Notes under the pieces: generated by a model
Seen by the model: only the letters and a program-made list of their open reading frames with translations
Database searches by the model: none
Told to the model about the DNA's origin: nothing
Shown: piece by piece, positions 1 through 7,386 of the stretch
How positions within the stretch are numbered: position 1 is the first letter of the stretch
Layout of the letters: each line of letters begins with the position of its first letter
Source: Lachnospiraceae bacterium
GTDB lineage: Bacteria; Bacillota; Clostridia; Lachnospirales; Lachnospiraceae
DNA length: 20,484 nt
Direction: 5' to 3'
Assembly (NCBI GenBank): GCA_015057205.1
Contig: SVEW01000023.1
Span: 1-20,484 of the forward strand
Program-made: the position numbers and the translations under genes

Positions 1-142
1 GATCGGTTGTCTTTTAGGAGAAGGTATTTTTACTATGGGGTTAGCAAAAATTATATAATGTATTGGGGGGGTTTACGCATATTATAATACCACGGCTCCA
101 TTTTGAAGTGTGCCCAAAGTTTACAAATTGCGCCCACTATTT

Positions 143-159
143 TTGTGCATTATGCACAA
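143..159. repeat. Short palindrome downstream of ftsH
   Basis: A perfect inverted repeat has arms TTGTGCAT and ATGCACAA around one central base. Read on the plus strand it can form a 6-bp stem (TTGTGC/GCACAA) followed by TTTTTG, which would suit a weak terminator for a gene entering from beyond the left edge. On the minus strand it is followed by A-residues, so it is not a terminator for ftsH. It could equally be a protein-binding operator. The rest of positions 1-170 shows no gene. Confidence 0.3.
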
Positions 160-170
160 TTTTTGACCAA

Positions 171-2006
171 TTAGCTCTCAAACAGTGCTTCAAACTCCTC
201 TTTATTAATCTTCTCTTTCTCTAATAAAAGCTGTGCACAAGCTTCCAATACATCCCTGTGCTCATCGATTATCTGCTTTGCTTTTGCATAGCATTCATCT
301 ATGATTCGCTTTACTTCTGTATCAATTGTCGTGGCCACCTGCTCACCATAGCCTCTGGTGTGTGCAAGATCACGTCCAATAAAGACTTCATCGTCATCAT
401 CTCCATAACAAATGAGACCTACGTTATCGGACATGCCGTATTTCGTCACCATATTCTTAGCCATCTTAGTAGCCTGCTTAATATCCTGACTTGCTCCGGT
501 AGTGATATCATCAAAAATCAATTCCTCCGCCACACGTCCGCCAAGGTCTACCGTTATTTCCTGCAACATCTTGCCTTTGGTATTAAACATGTCATCATTT
601 TCATTAAGCGGCATCGTATAACCGGCCGCACTTGCACCGGTTGGCACAATGGAAACCGAATACACCGGCCCCACATCCGGCAATAAATGGAACAAAAGCG
701 CATGTCCCGCTTCATGATAAGCTGTTATCTTACGTTCTTTCTCCGTAACTACACGGCTCTTCTTTTCCTGTCCGATACCCACTTTTACAAAACAATGCTG
801 AATATCCTTCATCGTAATATACGCACGTTTTTCCTTTGCTGCAGCAATAGCCGCTTCATTCATCAGATTCTCAAGATCTGCGCCCACAAAGCCAGCCGTT
901 GTCTGCGCAATGCGGTCCAAATTCACATCATCGCCAAGCGGCTTATTCTTGCAGTGTACATCCAGAATTTCGCGTCTCGCCTTCACATCCGGACGTCCTA
1001 CATAAACTTTACGGTCAAAACGTCCCGGTCGCATAATCGCCGGATCAAGAATATCCACACGGTTGGTCGCTGCCATAACGATAATTCCCTCGTTGACACC
1101 AAAACCATCCATCTCTACCAACAACTGGTTCAAGGTCTGCTCGCGTTCATCATGTCCGCCTCCCATACCGGTACCACGGCGTCGTGCAACTGCATCAATC
1201 TCATCAATAAAAACAATACAAGGTGCGTTTTTCTTTGCTTCCTCGAATAAATCTCTCACACGGGAAGCACCTACACCGACAAACATTTCCACAAAATCAG
1301 AACCGGAAATGGAGAAAAACGGCACACCGGCTTCTCCCGCAATGGCTTTTGCCAATAAGGTTTTACCGGTTCCCGGAGGGCCCACAAGAATAACTCCCTT
1401 CGGAATTCTTGCACCCAAATCCGTATATTTCTGAGGATCCTTCAGAAAATCCACAATCTCCTCAAGTTCTTCTTTTTCCTCTTTTAATCCGGCAACACTG
1501 CCAAAATTAATCTTGCTAACATCATCCTTATGTACTTTCGCATGGCTCTTACCAAAATCAGACATGCGACCTCCACCACTTGCCGCTGCATTCTGCCGAT
1601 TCATCATAATCACAAACAGAATAAACATGGCTCCAAATACCAGCAACAACGGGAGCAAATCCTTCAAAAAGCTCTCTGCCGGCACCGCGCTGACAACATA
1701 GTCTTTAAAGTTATGGTCTTCCATCATCTTCTGGGCATCGTTGACATTCGAGACTTCCAAAAGACGAATTTCCGTGGTATTCTCGTCTTCCTCCGAGGTC
1801 AAAACAACTTTCAATGTTCCCGTCGGGACATCGCGGCTTTGAACCACCTCAACACTCATAACCTGCTTTTCTTCCAAATCCTGTAGGAACATCTCCTGGG
1901 TATATACGTCATCCCTGCCTACCTGATTATCAAAAAAGTACCAAATTGCTATAACCATCAGCACAAGTAAAATATAAATCGTCAAACCTCGCGCTTGTTT
2001 CTTCAC
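171..2006 (-). CDS. ftsH: ATP-dependent zinc metalloprotease FtsH
   Basis: This is a membrane-anchored AAA+ protease that degrades misfolded or regulatory membrane and cytosolic proteins. The 611-residue length is usual for the family. Domains in order: N-terminal membrane helix (about 7-25), extracytoplasmic segment, second helix (about 116-135), AAA+ module with Walker A GPPGTGKT (209-216), Walker B IVFIDEIDA (264-272) and arginine-finger motif MRPGRFDR (325-332), then the M41 peptidase with HEAGH (431-435) and the likely third zinc ligand Asp508 in GASQDIK. All catalytic residues are present. The start is GTG, supported by AGGAGG eight bases upstream. It lies 19 bases after hpt and is probably the last gene of the spoIIE-tilS-hpt-ftsH string, an order conserved in Firmicutes (tilS-hpt-ftsH). 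Confidence 0.97.
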   Translation of the reverse strand: MKKQARGLTIYILLVLMVIAIWYFFDNQVGRDDVYTQEMFLQDLEEKQVMSVEVVQSRDVPTGTLKVVLTSEEDENTTEIRLLEVSNVNDAQKMMEDHNFKDYVVSAVPAESFLKDLLPLLLVFGAMFILFVIMMNRQNAAASGGGRMSDFGKSHAKVHKDDVSKINFGSVAGLKEEKEELEEIVDFLKDPQKYTDLGARIPKGVILVGPPGTGKTLLAKAIAGEAGVPFFSISGSDFVEMFVGVGASRVRDLFEEAKKNAPCIVFIDEIDAVARRRGTGMGGGHDEREQTLNQLLVEMDGFGVNEGIIVMAATNRVDILDPAIMRPGRFDRKVYVGRPDVKARREILDVHCKNKPLGDDVNLDRIAQTTAGFVGADLENLMNEAAIAAAKEKRAYITMKDIQHCFVKVGIGQEKKSRVVTEKERKITAYHEAGHALLFHLLPDVGPVYSVSIVPTGASAAGYTMPLNENDDMFNTKGKMLQEITVDLGGRVAEELIFDDITTGASQDIKQATKMAKNMVTKYGMSDNVGLICYGDDDDEVFIGRDLAHTRGYGEQVATTIDTEVKRIIDECYAKAKQIIDEHRDVLEACAQLLLEKEKINKEEFEALFES

Positions 2007-2025
2007 CTTCTTGTCCTCCTGCTTC

Positions 2026-2550
2026 CTAGTCCAGTTCTACCACACCGATATATGGAAGATTGCGATATCGCTGCTGATAATCCAAACCATATCCTACCAC
2101 GAACTCGTCCGGAATGTTAAAAGCAACATAATCCACATCTACCGGTTTCACACGGCGCTCCGGCTTATCAAGCATGGTGCATAAATGAAGACTCTTCGGA
2201 TTACGATTCTTAAGAATCTCCAGCAGGTAGCTCAATGTTCTTCCGGAATCGATAATATCTTCCACAACAAGCACATCCTTACCTTCAATCGGTTCATCCA
2301 AATCTTTAACAATTTTTACAACGCCACTTGACTTCGTATCATTTCCATAACTGCTTACGGACATGAAATCCATAGAAACAGGCACGGTAATACGTTTCGC
2401 CAATTCACACATGAAAAATACGCCACCCTTCAATACACAGATTAAATGAACCTGTTTTCCGGCGTAGTCTTTACTGATTCGTTCACCCAATTCGGCAATC
2501 TTTTTATCCACTGCCTCTTCATCAATCAGCACTCTTACTTTTTCACTCAT
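2026..2550 (-). CDS. hpt: Hypoxanthine phosphoribosyltransferase
   Basis: A purine salvage enzyme that joins hypoxanthine or guanine to PRPP to give IMP or GMP in the cytoplasm. The 174-residue protein carries the PRPP-binding signature VVEDIIDSGRTL (95-106) with the two acidic residues Glu97 and Asp98. It also has the upstream LKGG loop (40-43) and the C-terminal Asp-containing region (VGYGLDYQQRYRNLP, 152-166) typical of the family. The ATG start has AAAGGAG about eight bases upstream and overlaps the end of tilS by eight bases, so translation is probably coupled. In Firmicutes this gene is usually between tilS and ftsH, as here. In Bacillus, TilS and HprT have also been linked in ftsH control; that role is not testable from sequence here. 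Confidence 0.96.
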   Translation of the reverse strand: MSEKVRVLIDEEAVDKKIAELGERISKDYAGKQVHLICVLKGGVFFMCELAKRITVPVSMDFMSVSSYGNDTKSSGVVKIVKDLDEPIEGKDVLVVEDIIDSGRTLSYLLEILKNRNPKSLHLCTMLDKPERRVKPVDVDYVAFNIPDEFVVGYGLDYQQRYRNLPYIGVVELD

Positions 2551-3937
2551 TTGTTCTTTCTCCTTTATCTATTCTGATTTCCATAATTCGCTTTGTTGCC
2601 TCCGTCACACGGGCATCATGTGCAAGCCGATGCCCCAGAATCAGGTACACATGAGAATCTTCTGCAAGCACGAGCTTGTGCTCCCTGTCCCGAGACGGAA
2701 TTTTCTCGTCAACGAAGTATTTCTTTATGGTTTTCTTGTGACCCGCATCATCCAGAAGGAAAAAGTCTCCCTCCGAAACGGTACGGATTTTTATTCTGCT
2801 TTTTATTATATCATAATCCAGCCATTTGGTATATGTTTTATCTGGAATTTCGGAATTTATCGTATTTTTTGCAAAAATCCTCGTGGAAAGTACACTTCCA
2901 TCCGGTAAACTCAGACAACCATTTTCCGGCAACGCCGCTTCAAACACCGTTTTTTCGCATGCTTTGTGCTTTTCTATTTTAGCCAAAAACACACCCCTGT
3001 AGTCTTTCTTTGCCTTCAAACAATACGGTAAATCCGCGCAACTGCCCACCTGCTTTCCCATAAGTTCCCATACTGCAGACACATGAACGCCGGTCACGTC
3101 CTTTCTGCCTCCTGCCATCTGCGCAATCGCCTGCAAAATCACCTGCTTTTGCAGATAAACCGGCTCTGTACATATGGAGTCCAAAACAAGAATGCCGCTT
3201 TCTTCTTCCTGCGTATGACAGACAAATGCTCGCTCCGTCTCCTTTACAAGCACCTCTTCTGCTTCCGCCACATGCTGTGCCGTCTGGCAAAAATGCCGCA
3301 CCGCTCCCGGATTCACCTGTGTAAGCAACGGAATCACCCTATGCCGAATGTGATTTCTGGAATAGGTTACATCTGCATTCGTCGCATCCGTACAGTACTG
3401 CAACTGCTTTTCCGAAAGATATGCCTCAATTTCTTCCCTTGTAACGTGCAACAGCGGACGAATCAACTTCCCGGATACAGGGTACATGGGACTCAAACCC
3501 GTAATCCCGGTTCCGCGACACAGGAAAAACAGCATGGTTTCCATCAGATCATTGGCGTGATGTGCTACTGCAATTTTATCTGCGCCTATCTCATCAGCGC
3601 ACTCGTACAGCGCATCGTAGCGCAGCTTTCTTGCCGCCTCTTCCTCACTCATACCACTTTTCTGTGCAAAACCGGGCACGTCCACCCGCCGCACATAGCA
3701 AGGCACCTCTAACTCTTCGCAAAGGTTTATTACAAATTCCATATCCCGAAGGGAATCCTCACCACGAATACCGTGTTCCACTGTCAAAACCGCTAGTTCG
3801 AATTTTTTTTGCATTCGGTATTGCCACAAAATATGCAAAAGGCATACCGAATCCGCTCCTCCGGATACCCCCACAAGGACACGATCGCCCTGTGCAATCA
3901 TATGTTGTTGTTCTATGTACGTTGTAACCTGTTTCAT
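2543..3937 (-). CDS. tilS: tRNA(Ile)-lysidine synthase
   Basis: TilS attaches lysine to C34 of the CAU-anticodon tRNA(Ile), converting it from methionine- to isoleucine-specific; the function is essential in most bacteria. The N-terminal PP-loop ATPase motif SGGADS is at 25-30, within LVGVSGGADSVCLLH. The conserved region with RNHIRHRVIPLL (about 194-205) follows. The C-terminal third (about 365-455) matches the TilS C-terminal domain, including a TIKKYFVDEKIPSRDR stretch. The length of 464 residues is normal. The ATG lies only three bases after the spoIIE stop, and its ribosome-binding site (GGGAG) is inside spoIIE. It overlaps hpt by eight bases at its 3' end. Confidence 0.95.
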   Translation of the reverse strand: MKQVTTYIEQQHMIAQGDRVLVGVSGGADSVCLLHILWQYRMQKKFELAVLTVEHGIRGEDSLRDMEFVINLCEELEVPCYVRRVDVPGFAQKSGMSEEEAARKLRYDALYECADEIGADKIAVAHHANDLMETMLFFLCRGTGITGLSPMYPVSGKLIRPLLHVTREEIEAYLSEKQLQYCTDATNADVTYSRNHIRHRVIPLLTQVNPGAVRHFCQTAQHVAEAEEVLVKETERAFVCHTQEEESGILVLDSICTEPVYLQKQVILQAIAQMAGGRKDVTGVHVSAVWELMGKQVGSCADLPYCLKAKKDYRGVFLAKIEKHKACEKTVFEAALPENGCLSLPDGSVLSTRIFAKNTINSEIPDKTYTKWLDYDIIKSRIKIRTVSEGDFFLLDDAGHKKTIKKYFVDEKIPSRDREHKLVLAEDSHVYLILGHRLAHDARVTEATKRIMEIRIDKGERTNE

Positions 3938-3940
3938 ATC

Positions 3941-5512
3941 TTATCGCTCCCAGATTCCTGCCACCATCACCATGCAGTCATCGGAAACCGTCCCTTTCGT
4001 TTCTTTTGCAATTTTCATAATCTGTTTTGCCATACTCCCCGGATTTCCTTTTGCTATCATACGAAGTACCTGCCGCAACGTTTCCTCCGGCGCCCCTTCC
4101 GATAAAGCATCCAACACCCCGTCCGAAACCAGCACCAGATAATCGCCATCGTAGAGTTTACGGCATATAGGTTCTACCTCATTTTTGACAAAAGCGCCCA
4201 TAGGCAGTCCACTTCCGGCCAATTCTTCCACCTGATTTTTCCGAATCAGGAAACTGGATGTCGCTCCCATTTTATAAAAACGGGCTTCCCCTGTAAACTC
4301 ATCAAATTCGCACAAATCCACTGTAGCTGCAAATCCCTCTTCGTTTTTAGACGCCAGGCAACCATTCGTCATGGTCAGGGCATCCTTTGTATGAAATCCT
4401 GCCTCAATTAGTTCTTCTATTAACTCTAACACGCTTTCGCTCTGGCGACAAGCAGTTTGTCCTCTTCCAATGCCATCTGACAACATGAGCGTGGTTTTCC
4501 CATTGTCCCCCCTCACCACTGAAAAATTGTCGCCGCACGGCTCTCCTTCCTCACCACTTTCCCCAGTGACAAAATAGCGCACCTGGAAACGTCCTCGCTG
4601 ACGCAGATAAATCATGTGCTCTCCTTCTGCCAGATACGTGCCGGATTTATCTTTTACCGCAAATGGCTGGCCAAAGGCCTCCTGGGCCAATTTAACAATC
4701 ATATGGTAAGGCACTTTCTGCCTTTTTGTAATCTGTATCCAAAAAGACAACTCGCCCCTCCCTTGTCCGTCCTCTAAATAACAGTACTGTGTGCTTTGCA
4801 CCCCTTTTTCAGAAAGTGCATATTCCAACGTACAGATTTCTTCCTCCTTGTCAGGACATAAATAATCTTTTTCTTTAAAACAGTCCGCCAGCGTCCCTGC
4901 AAGGGCTCTCAAACCGGTTTGCACTACCAGCGTCGATTCTCCTTCCGGTGTAACCACAGCCTGTGTACAAGCATTCTGCGTCGTTGTAAGACTATCCGAT
5001 AGCTTTTCTACAGCCCGCACACATCCCATCAATCTCCCCGATGGCTTATAGTCCGCCACCCGGGTACTGGAAAATAACCTTTTCTTTTCCACCATAAGCT
5101 CATGAAACAGTTGCTTGAAACACAGCACCATGCTCATCCCAAAGGTTGCTTCCAGTACTGCTACCAGTACCCCATACCGGTTTAAGCAAAACGCTTCTCC
5201 TGCCAGACTTACCACCAGTACGCTCATTCCAACAATCGCCGTAGCCAAAGGCGTACTTACCGTTCGTCGTTTTCGCTTTACCAGCCCTTCGCCTACCAGT
5301 ATACAACTTCCTATCAGAAAATATTTTACTGCCATCAAATAGGGAACAAACATGCCAAGCCCTATTCCATAACAGATTAGCAGAATCGGTCCCGCCAGAC
5401 TTTCGCTTCCCATCAATGCAATCGCTCCCGGCAAAAACGGGTTCGCTCCCATAATCCGTACCGCTGAAATTGCCAATGCTCCTATATAACATACCACGTG
5501 CTTCTTTTTCAT
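3941..5512 (-). CDS. spoIIE: Stage II sporulation protein E (PP2C phosphatase), short form
   Basis: SpoIIE dephosphorylates the anti-anti-sigma factor SpoIIAA in the forespore, releasing sigma-F, and in Bacillus also works at the polar septum. The N-terminal about 140 residues hold five or six hydrophobic helices. Residues about 150-320 form a linker/regulatory part, and about 325-523 the PP2C-like catalytic domain with metal-binding motifs SDGIGRG (345-351), SDGVLDA (463-469) and SDDC (510-513). The catalytic aspartates look intact. The protein has 523 residues against roughly 800-830 in Bacillus (ten helices there, recalled), so the membrane and central parts are reduced. No frameshift was seen. 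The ATG has AAAGGAG nine bases upstream. The gene is preceded by a candidate Spo0A-type promoter and followed at once by tilS. Confidence 0.9.
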   Translation of the reverse strand: MKKKHVVCYIGALAISAVRIMGANPFLPGAIALMGSESLAGPILLICYGIGLGMFVPYLMAVKYFLIGSCILVGEGLVKRKRRTVSTPLATAIVGMSVLVVSLAGEAFCLNRYGVLVAVLEATFGMSMVLCFKQLFHELMVEKKRLFSSTRVADYKPSGRLMGCVRAVEKLSDSLTTTQNACTQAVVTPEGESTLVVQTGLRALAGTLADCFKEKDYLCPDKEEEICTLEYALSEKGVQSTQYCYLEDGQGRGELSFWIQITKRQKVPYHMIVKLAQEAFGQPFAVKDKSGTYLAEGEHMIYLRQRGRFQVRYFVTGESGEEGEPCGDNFSVVRGDNGKTTLMLSDGIGRGQTACRQSESVLELIEELIEAGFHTKDALTMTNGCLASKNEEGFAATVDLCEFDEFTGEARFYKMGATSSFLIRKNQVEELAGSGLPMGAFVKNEVEPICRKLYDGDYLVLVSDGVLDALSEGAPEETLRQVLRMIAKGNPGSMAKQIMKIAKETKGTVSDDCMVMVAGIWER

Positions 5513-5551
5513 ACCATCATTCTCCTTTCCACAACGCCACGTTTGGAAAGA

Positions 5552-5585
5552 ATTATAAACACGCTTTCCTGCAAATGCATGTCAA
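5552..5585 (-). promoter_or_regulatory. Candidate Spo0A-type sigma-A promoter for spoIIE
   Basis: On the minus strand a perfect -35 TTGACA (5580-5585) and a perfect -10 TATAAT (5552-5557) are separated by 22 bases instead of the usual 17. In Bacillus the Spo0A-activated spoIIG and spoIIE promoters have the same odd spacing (21-22 bases). The predicted start, near 5545, would leave a leader of about 30 bases before the spoIIE ATG. The motifs and spacing are seen directly; dependence on Spo0A is inferred. Confidence 0.65.
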
Positions 5586-5610
5586 AATCTGGCAGAAAAA
5601 ATCACTTCTT

Positions 5611-5617
5611 TTCGTCA
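5611..5617 (-). promoter_or_regulatory. Candidate Spo0A box upstream of spoIIE
   Basis: TGACGAA on the minus strand matches the Spo0A-box consensus TGNCGAA exactly. It lies 25 bases upstream of the -35 element, around -66 to -72 from the predicted start. A second, imperfect match (TGTCAAA on the plus strand, 5580-5586) overlaps the -35, the position where Spo0A contacts Bacillus promoters. A seven-base match alone is weak; its position is what makes it plausible. Confidence 0.45.
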
Positions 5618-5665
5618 GGATCTTCCTTTCCGTGCAAACTTGAACTTCACCTGCACGTAATGTAA

Positions 5666-5715
5666 AAGTGGCATTCTACCCATACGGAAACGCCCCGTAT
5701 TGCAGCATGCCACTT
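5666..5715 (-). terminator. Hairpin terminator after divIC
   Basis: A 9-bp outer stem (AAGTGGCAT, 5666-5674, with ATGCCACTT, 5707-5715) encloses a 6-bp inner stem (ATACGG, 5682-5687, with CCGTAT, 5695-5700). On the minus strand it is followed by a short U-rich stretch (CTTTTACATT). It lies just after the divIC stop and before the spoIIE promoter, so it probably separates the yabP-yabQ-divIC transcript from spoIIE. The U-tract is short, so termination may be partial. Confidence 0.6.
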
Positions 5716-5734
5716 ATATATTGTGTACACATAC

Positions 5735-6028
5735 CTATTCATCTGACTTGAAGATAATCTCATTCTTAAAGACCATCCCCAGCTTCTCGCGCGCGACCTG
5801 CTCCACATACTCCATGGTCTTCGTAAATTTCTCCAATGCCGACAATTCATCCTGTCTGCCTGTCTGTGCCTCATATTGCTCCTCTAAGTTCTGTTTTTCC
5901 ACCTTACAGTCTTCATTGGCGCGGTAAAGCTTGATTACGTTAAATCCAAGCACTACCACCAGCAGTAGTAGCACCAAGGTCACAATCCGCGTTGTATGGT
6001 TCTTTTTTCTATTCGCTCTTCGACCCAT
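5735..6028 (-). CDS. divIC: Septum formation initiator DivIC/FtsB family
   Basis: A small bitopic cell-division protein of the DivIC/FtsB family, which joins FtsL and DivIB/FtsQ at the division septum. Its 97 residues show a basic cytoplasmic N-terminus (1-13), one membrane helix (about 14-33), a coiled-coil stretch (about 38-70) and the family's C-terminal motif around YVEQVAREKLGMVFKNEIIF (74-93). The ATG has AAGGAGG four bases upstream. The gene overlaps the 3' end of yabQ by 20 bases, so the two are probably translationally coupled. The yabP-yabQ-divIC order is the same as in Bacillus. Confidence 0.92.
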   Translation of the reverse strand: MGRRANRKKNHTTRIVTLVLLLLVVVLGFNVIKLYRANEDCKVEKQNLEEQYEAQTGRQDELSALEKFTKTMEYVEQVAREKLGMVFKNEIIFKSDE

Positions 6029-6380
6029 GGTTCCTCCTTGCTTTTTCTATTTGTTTAATATTGTAAACAGGAATGCTAATTTTCGCAAGGATTTTTTTCG
6101 TTATTACCTTAAAGTGAAGCCACATGCCAAGCGCAACGCTGGCTAAGGCATAAAATCGCAACTGGCCCTCATTCATAACAAATAGCAGCAAAAAAATACT
6201 TACAGACGCCACCACCCAAAAGAATCCGTCTTCCCATGCCACCACATGCCGATTATGGACTACGAGGCGACGTAAACATAACAAGATGCCATATAGCAAC
6301 ATCAATAGATTCCCTAACAAAAAGCTGGTGCCCAAAAGCTTTAGCTCCACGTAAATGGAATCCTGAACCTGAATCCACAT
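6009..6380 (-). CDS. yabQ: Spore cortex biosynthesis protein YabQ
   Basis: YabQ is a mother-cell membrane protein needed for spore cortex formation in Bacillus. The 123-residue protein has hydrophobic helices at about 16-36, 52-69 and 75-92 and a basic C-terminal tail. The family pattern of an acidic residue and DG before helix 2 (WEDGFFW) and the NEGQLRFY turn before helix 3 are present. Its ATG follows the yabP stop directly (TAAATG on the minus strand), so its ribosome-binding site lies inside yabP. Its 3' end overlaps divIC by 20 bases. Confidence 0.88.
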   Translation of the reverse strand: MWIQVQDSIYVELKLLGTSFLLGNLLMLLYGILLCLRRLVVHNRHVVAWEDGFFWVVASVSIFLLLFVMNEGQLRFYALASVALGMWLHFKVITKKILAKISIPVYNIKQIEKARRNHGSKSE

Positions 6381-6644
6381 TTACGCAAAGATCCTTCCGA
6401 ATAATCCACCGGCTTTTTTGTCGAAGGATGGGGCATCGCTGTAAGAAAGGGCATCAATCGTGCCGCCAATATCCACCTCACCTTTTTCCAGGCTCAACCG
6501 ACTCACATGCAAGTCAGCCCCTTTTACCGTCAGCATTCCATTATCCGTTTCCAACAATACTTCATTCAAGTCAAACCGAATCACATCCACAATCCCGGTC
6601 AGTATAAGACTGCTGCGATTCAACAAATTCAAGCGATGTTCCAT
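6381..6644 (-). CDS. yabP: Sporulation protein YabP
   Basis: YabP is a small sporulation protein, expressed in the mother cell in Bacillus and usually paired with YabQ. The product has 87 residues from the ATG chosen here. It matches the YabP pattern: a LTGI.DV..FD..E.LLET..G.L.VKG..L.V..L.LEKGEV.I.G.I..L.Y core and a GGLFGRIF end. A GTG three codons earlier (6653) is also open, but the likely Shine-Dalgarno sequence (AAAGGA) is only two bases from it and about ten from the ATG, so the ATG is preferred. Its molecular function is not known. It is directly followed by yabQ. Confidence 0.88.
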   Translation of the reverse strand: MEHRLNLLNRSSLILTGIVDVIRFDLNEVLLETDNGMLTVKGADLHVSRLSLEKGEVDIGGTIDALSYSDAPSFDKKAGGLFGRIFA

Positions 6645-6674
6645 TCCATCCACGTCCTTTCCATAGTCTATCTA

Positions 6675-6703
6675 ACTCTATGTAAAGTACGTCCAAAATA
6701 GAA
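6675..6703 (-). promoter_or_regulatory. Possible sigma-E-like promoter for yabP-yabQ-divIC
   Basis: On the minus strand TTCTATT (6697-6703) and CATAGAGT (6675-6682) are 14 bases apart. They resemble the sigma-E -35 (KMATATT, five of seven) and -10 (CATACAMT, six of eight) with the right spacing. Bacillus yabP and yabQ are sigma-E dependent. The match is imperfect, so this is a suggestion only. Confidence 0.35.
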
Positions 6704-6710
6704 CAACGGC

Positions 6711-6950
6711 TTACAGATACTCAAACATTTCTTTTGCCTGTTCTTTTTTCTGGGTTTCTGCAATTTCCAAAACACGCACCTTCACGTTTTTGGTACCAAA
6801 CATAATTTCAATTACGTCTCCCACCTTCACATCGTAGGACGCCCGGGCAACTTTATCGTTCACCAGCACTCTACCTGCATCGCAAGCCTCGTTGGCCACC
6901 GTTCTACGCTTAATCAGGCGAGACACCTTCAAATATTTATCAAGTCTCAT
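6711..6950 (-). CDS. rqcP: S4-domain RNA-binding protein RqcP (YabO/HslR-like)
   Basis: A single S4 RNA-binding domain of 79 residues, with the signature MRLDKYLKVSRLIKRRTVA at the N-terminus and the VNDK turn near 30-33. In Bacillus the orthologue RqcP (YabO) binds split, obstructed 50S subunits with RqcH and drives alanine tailing of stalled chains in ribosome quality control. The start at 6950 is set by AAGGAGG six bases upstream and by the family N-terminus. An in-frame ATG at 6983 would add 11 residues but lies inside the hup terminator, so it is rejected. The gene sits between hup and yabP as in Bacillus. Confidence 0.93.
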   Translation of the reverse strand: MRLDKYLKVSRLIKRRTVANEACDAGRVLVNDKVARASYDVKVGDVIEIMFGTKNVKVRVLEIAETQKKEQAKEMFEYL

Positions 6951-6969
6951 CCTCTTCCTCCTTATACGC

Positions 6970-6999
6970 AAAAAGGAACGCACAAAGCGGTGCGTTCCT
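6970..6999 (-). terminator. Intrinsic terminator of hup
   Basis: A perfect 10-bp stem (AGGAACGCAC, 6974-6983, with GTGCGTTCCT, 6990-6999) has a six-base loop and on the minus strand is followed by TTTTT. It lies 18 bases after the hup stop and ends just before the rqcP ribosome-binding site, so rqcP expression would depend on read-through or on another promoter. Confidence 0.85.
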
Positions 7000-7017
7000 C
7001 GTATTTGCTATTTCTAA

Positions 7018-7293
7018 CTATGCATTAACCATGTCTTTTAATGCTTTACCTGCTTTGAACTTAGGAGCTTTTGAAGCTGGAATGTTCATTTCTGCACCTG
7101 TCTGTGGGTTTCTACCTGTTCTTGCAGCTCTTTCAGAAACTTCAAAGGTTCCAAATCCAACTAACTGAACTTTCTCACCTTTCTTCATCTCTTCAGCAAC
7201 CACCTCAGTGAATGCCTTTAATGCTTTCTCAGCATCTTTCTTGGAAATTTCTGCTTTGTCAGCCATTACAGCTACTAATTCTGCTTTGTTCAT
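7018..7293 (-). CDS. hup: DNA-binding protein HU
   Basis: HU is a small basic nucleoid protein that binds and bends DNA as a dimer. The 91-residue length is standard. The family signature GFGTF (46-50) followed by the arm region with RNPQTG (61-66) is present, as is the FKAGKALKD C-terminus (79-87). The ATG has GAGGAGG about ten bases upstream. A strong promoter upstream and an intrinsic terminator downstream indicate a highly expressed, mostly monocistronic gene. Confidence 0.97.
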   Translation of the reverse strand: MNKAELVAVMADKAEISKKDAEKALKAFTEVVAEEMKKGEKVQLVGFGTFEVSERAARTGRNPQTGAEMNIPASKAPKFKAGKALKDMVNA

Positions 7294-7356
7294 GTTTTCA
7301 GTTCCTCCTCATTAAATTCATAATACTGCTATAACTCAATATTACTCATAAATCTA

Positions 7357-7385
7357 TTTATATATGGTTTTCCACCGTTTGTCAA
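7357..7385 (-). promoter_or_regulatory. Sigma-A promoter of hup
   Basis: On the minus strand a perfect -35 TTGACA (7380-7385) is 17 bases from the -10 TATAAA (7357-7362, five of six). The leader to the hup ATG is about 55 bases. Confidence 0.8.
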
Positions 7386-7386
7386 G

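Noticed and set aside
60..100. TATAAT-like sequence on the minus strand downstream of ftsH.
   Set aside because: No acceptable -35 at the right distance, and no gene to serve within the window.
1..170. A short plus-strand reading frame with a Shine-Dalgarno-like GGAG near position 17.
   Set aside because: It ends after seven codons and has no support.
687..1250. Open frames on the plus strand opposite ftsH and other genes.
   Set aside because: They are antisense shadows with no family resemblance, and the minus-strand gene in each case has full motifs.
6951..6983. Eleven extra residues on RqcP.
   Set aside because: They come from the hup terminator, and AAGGAGG precedes the ATG at 6950.
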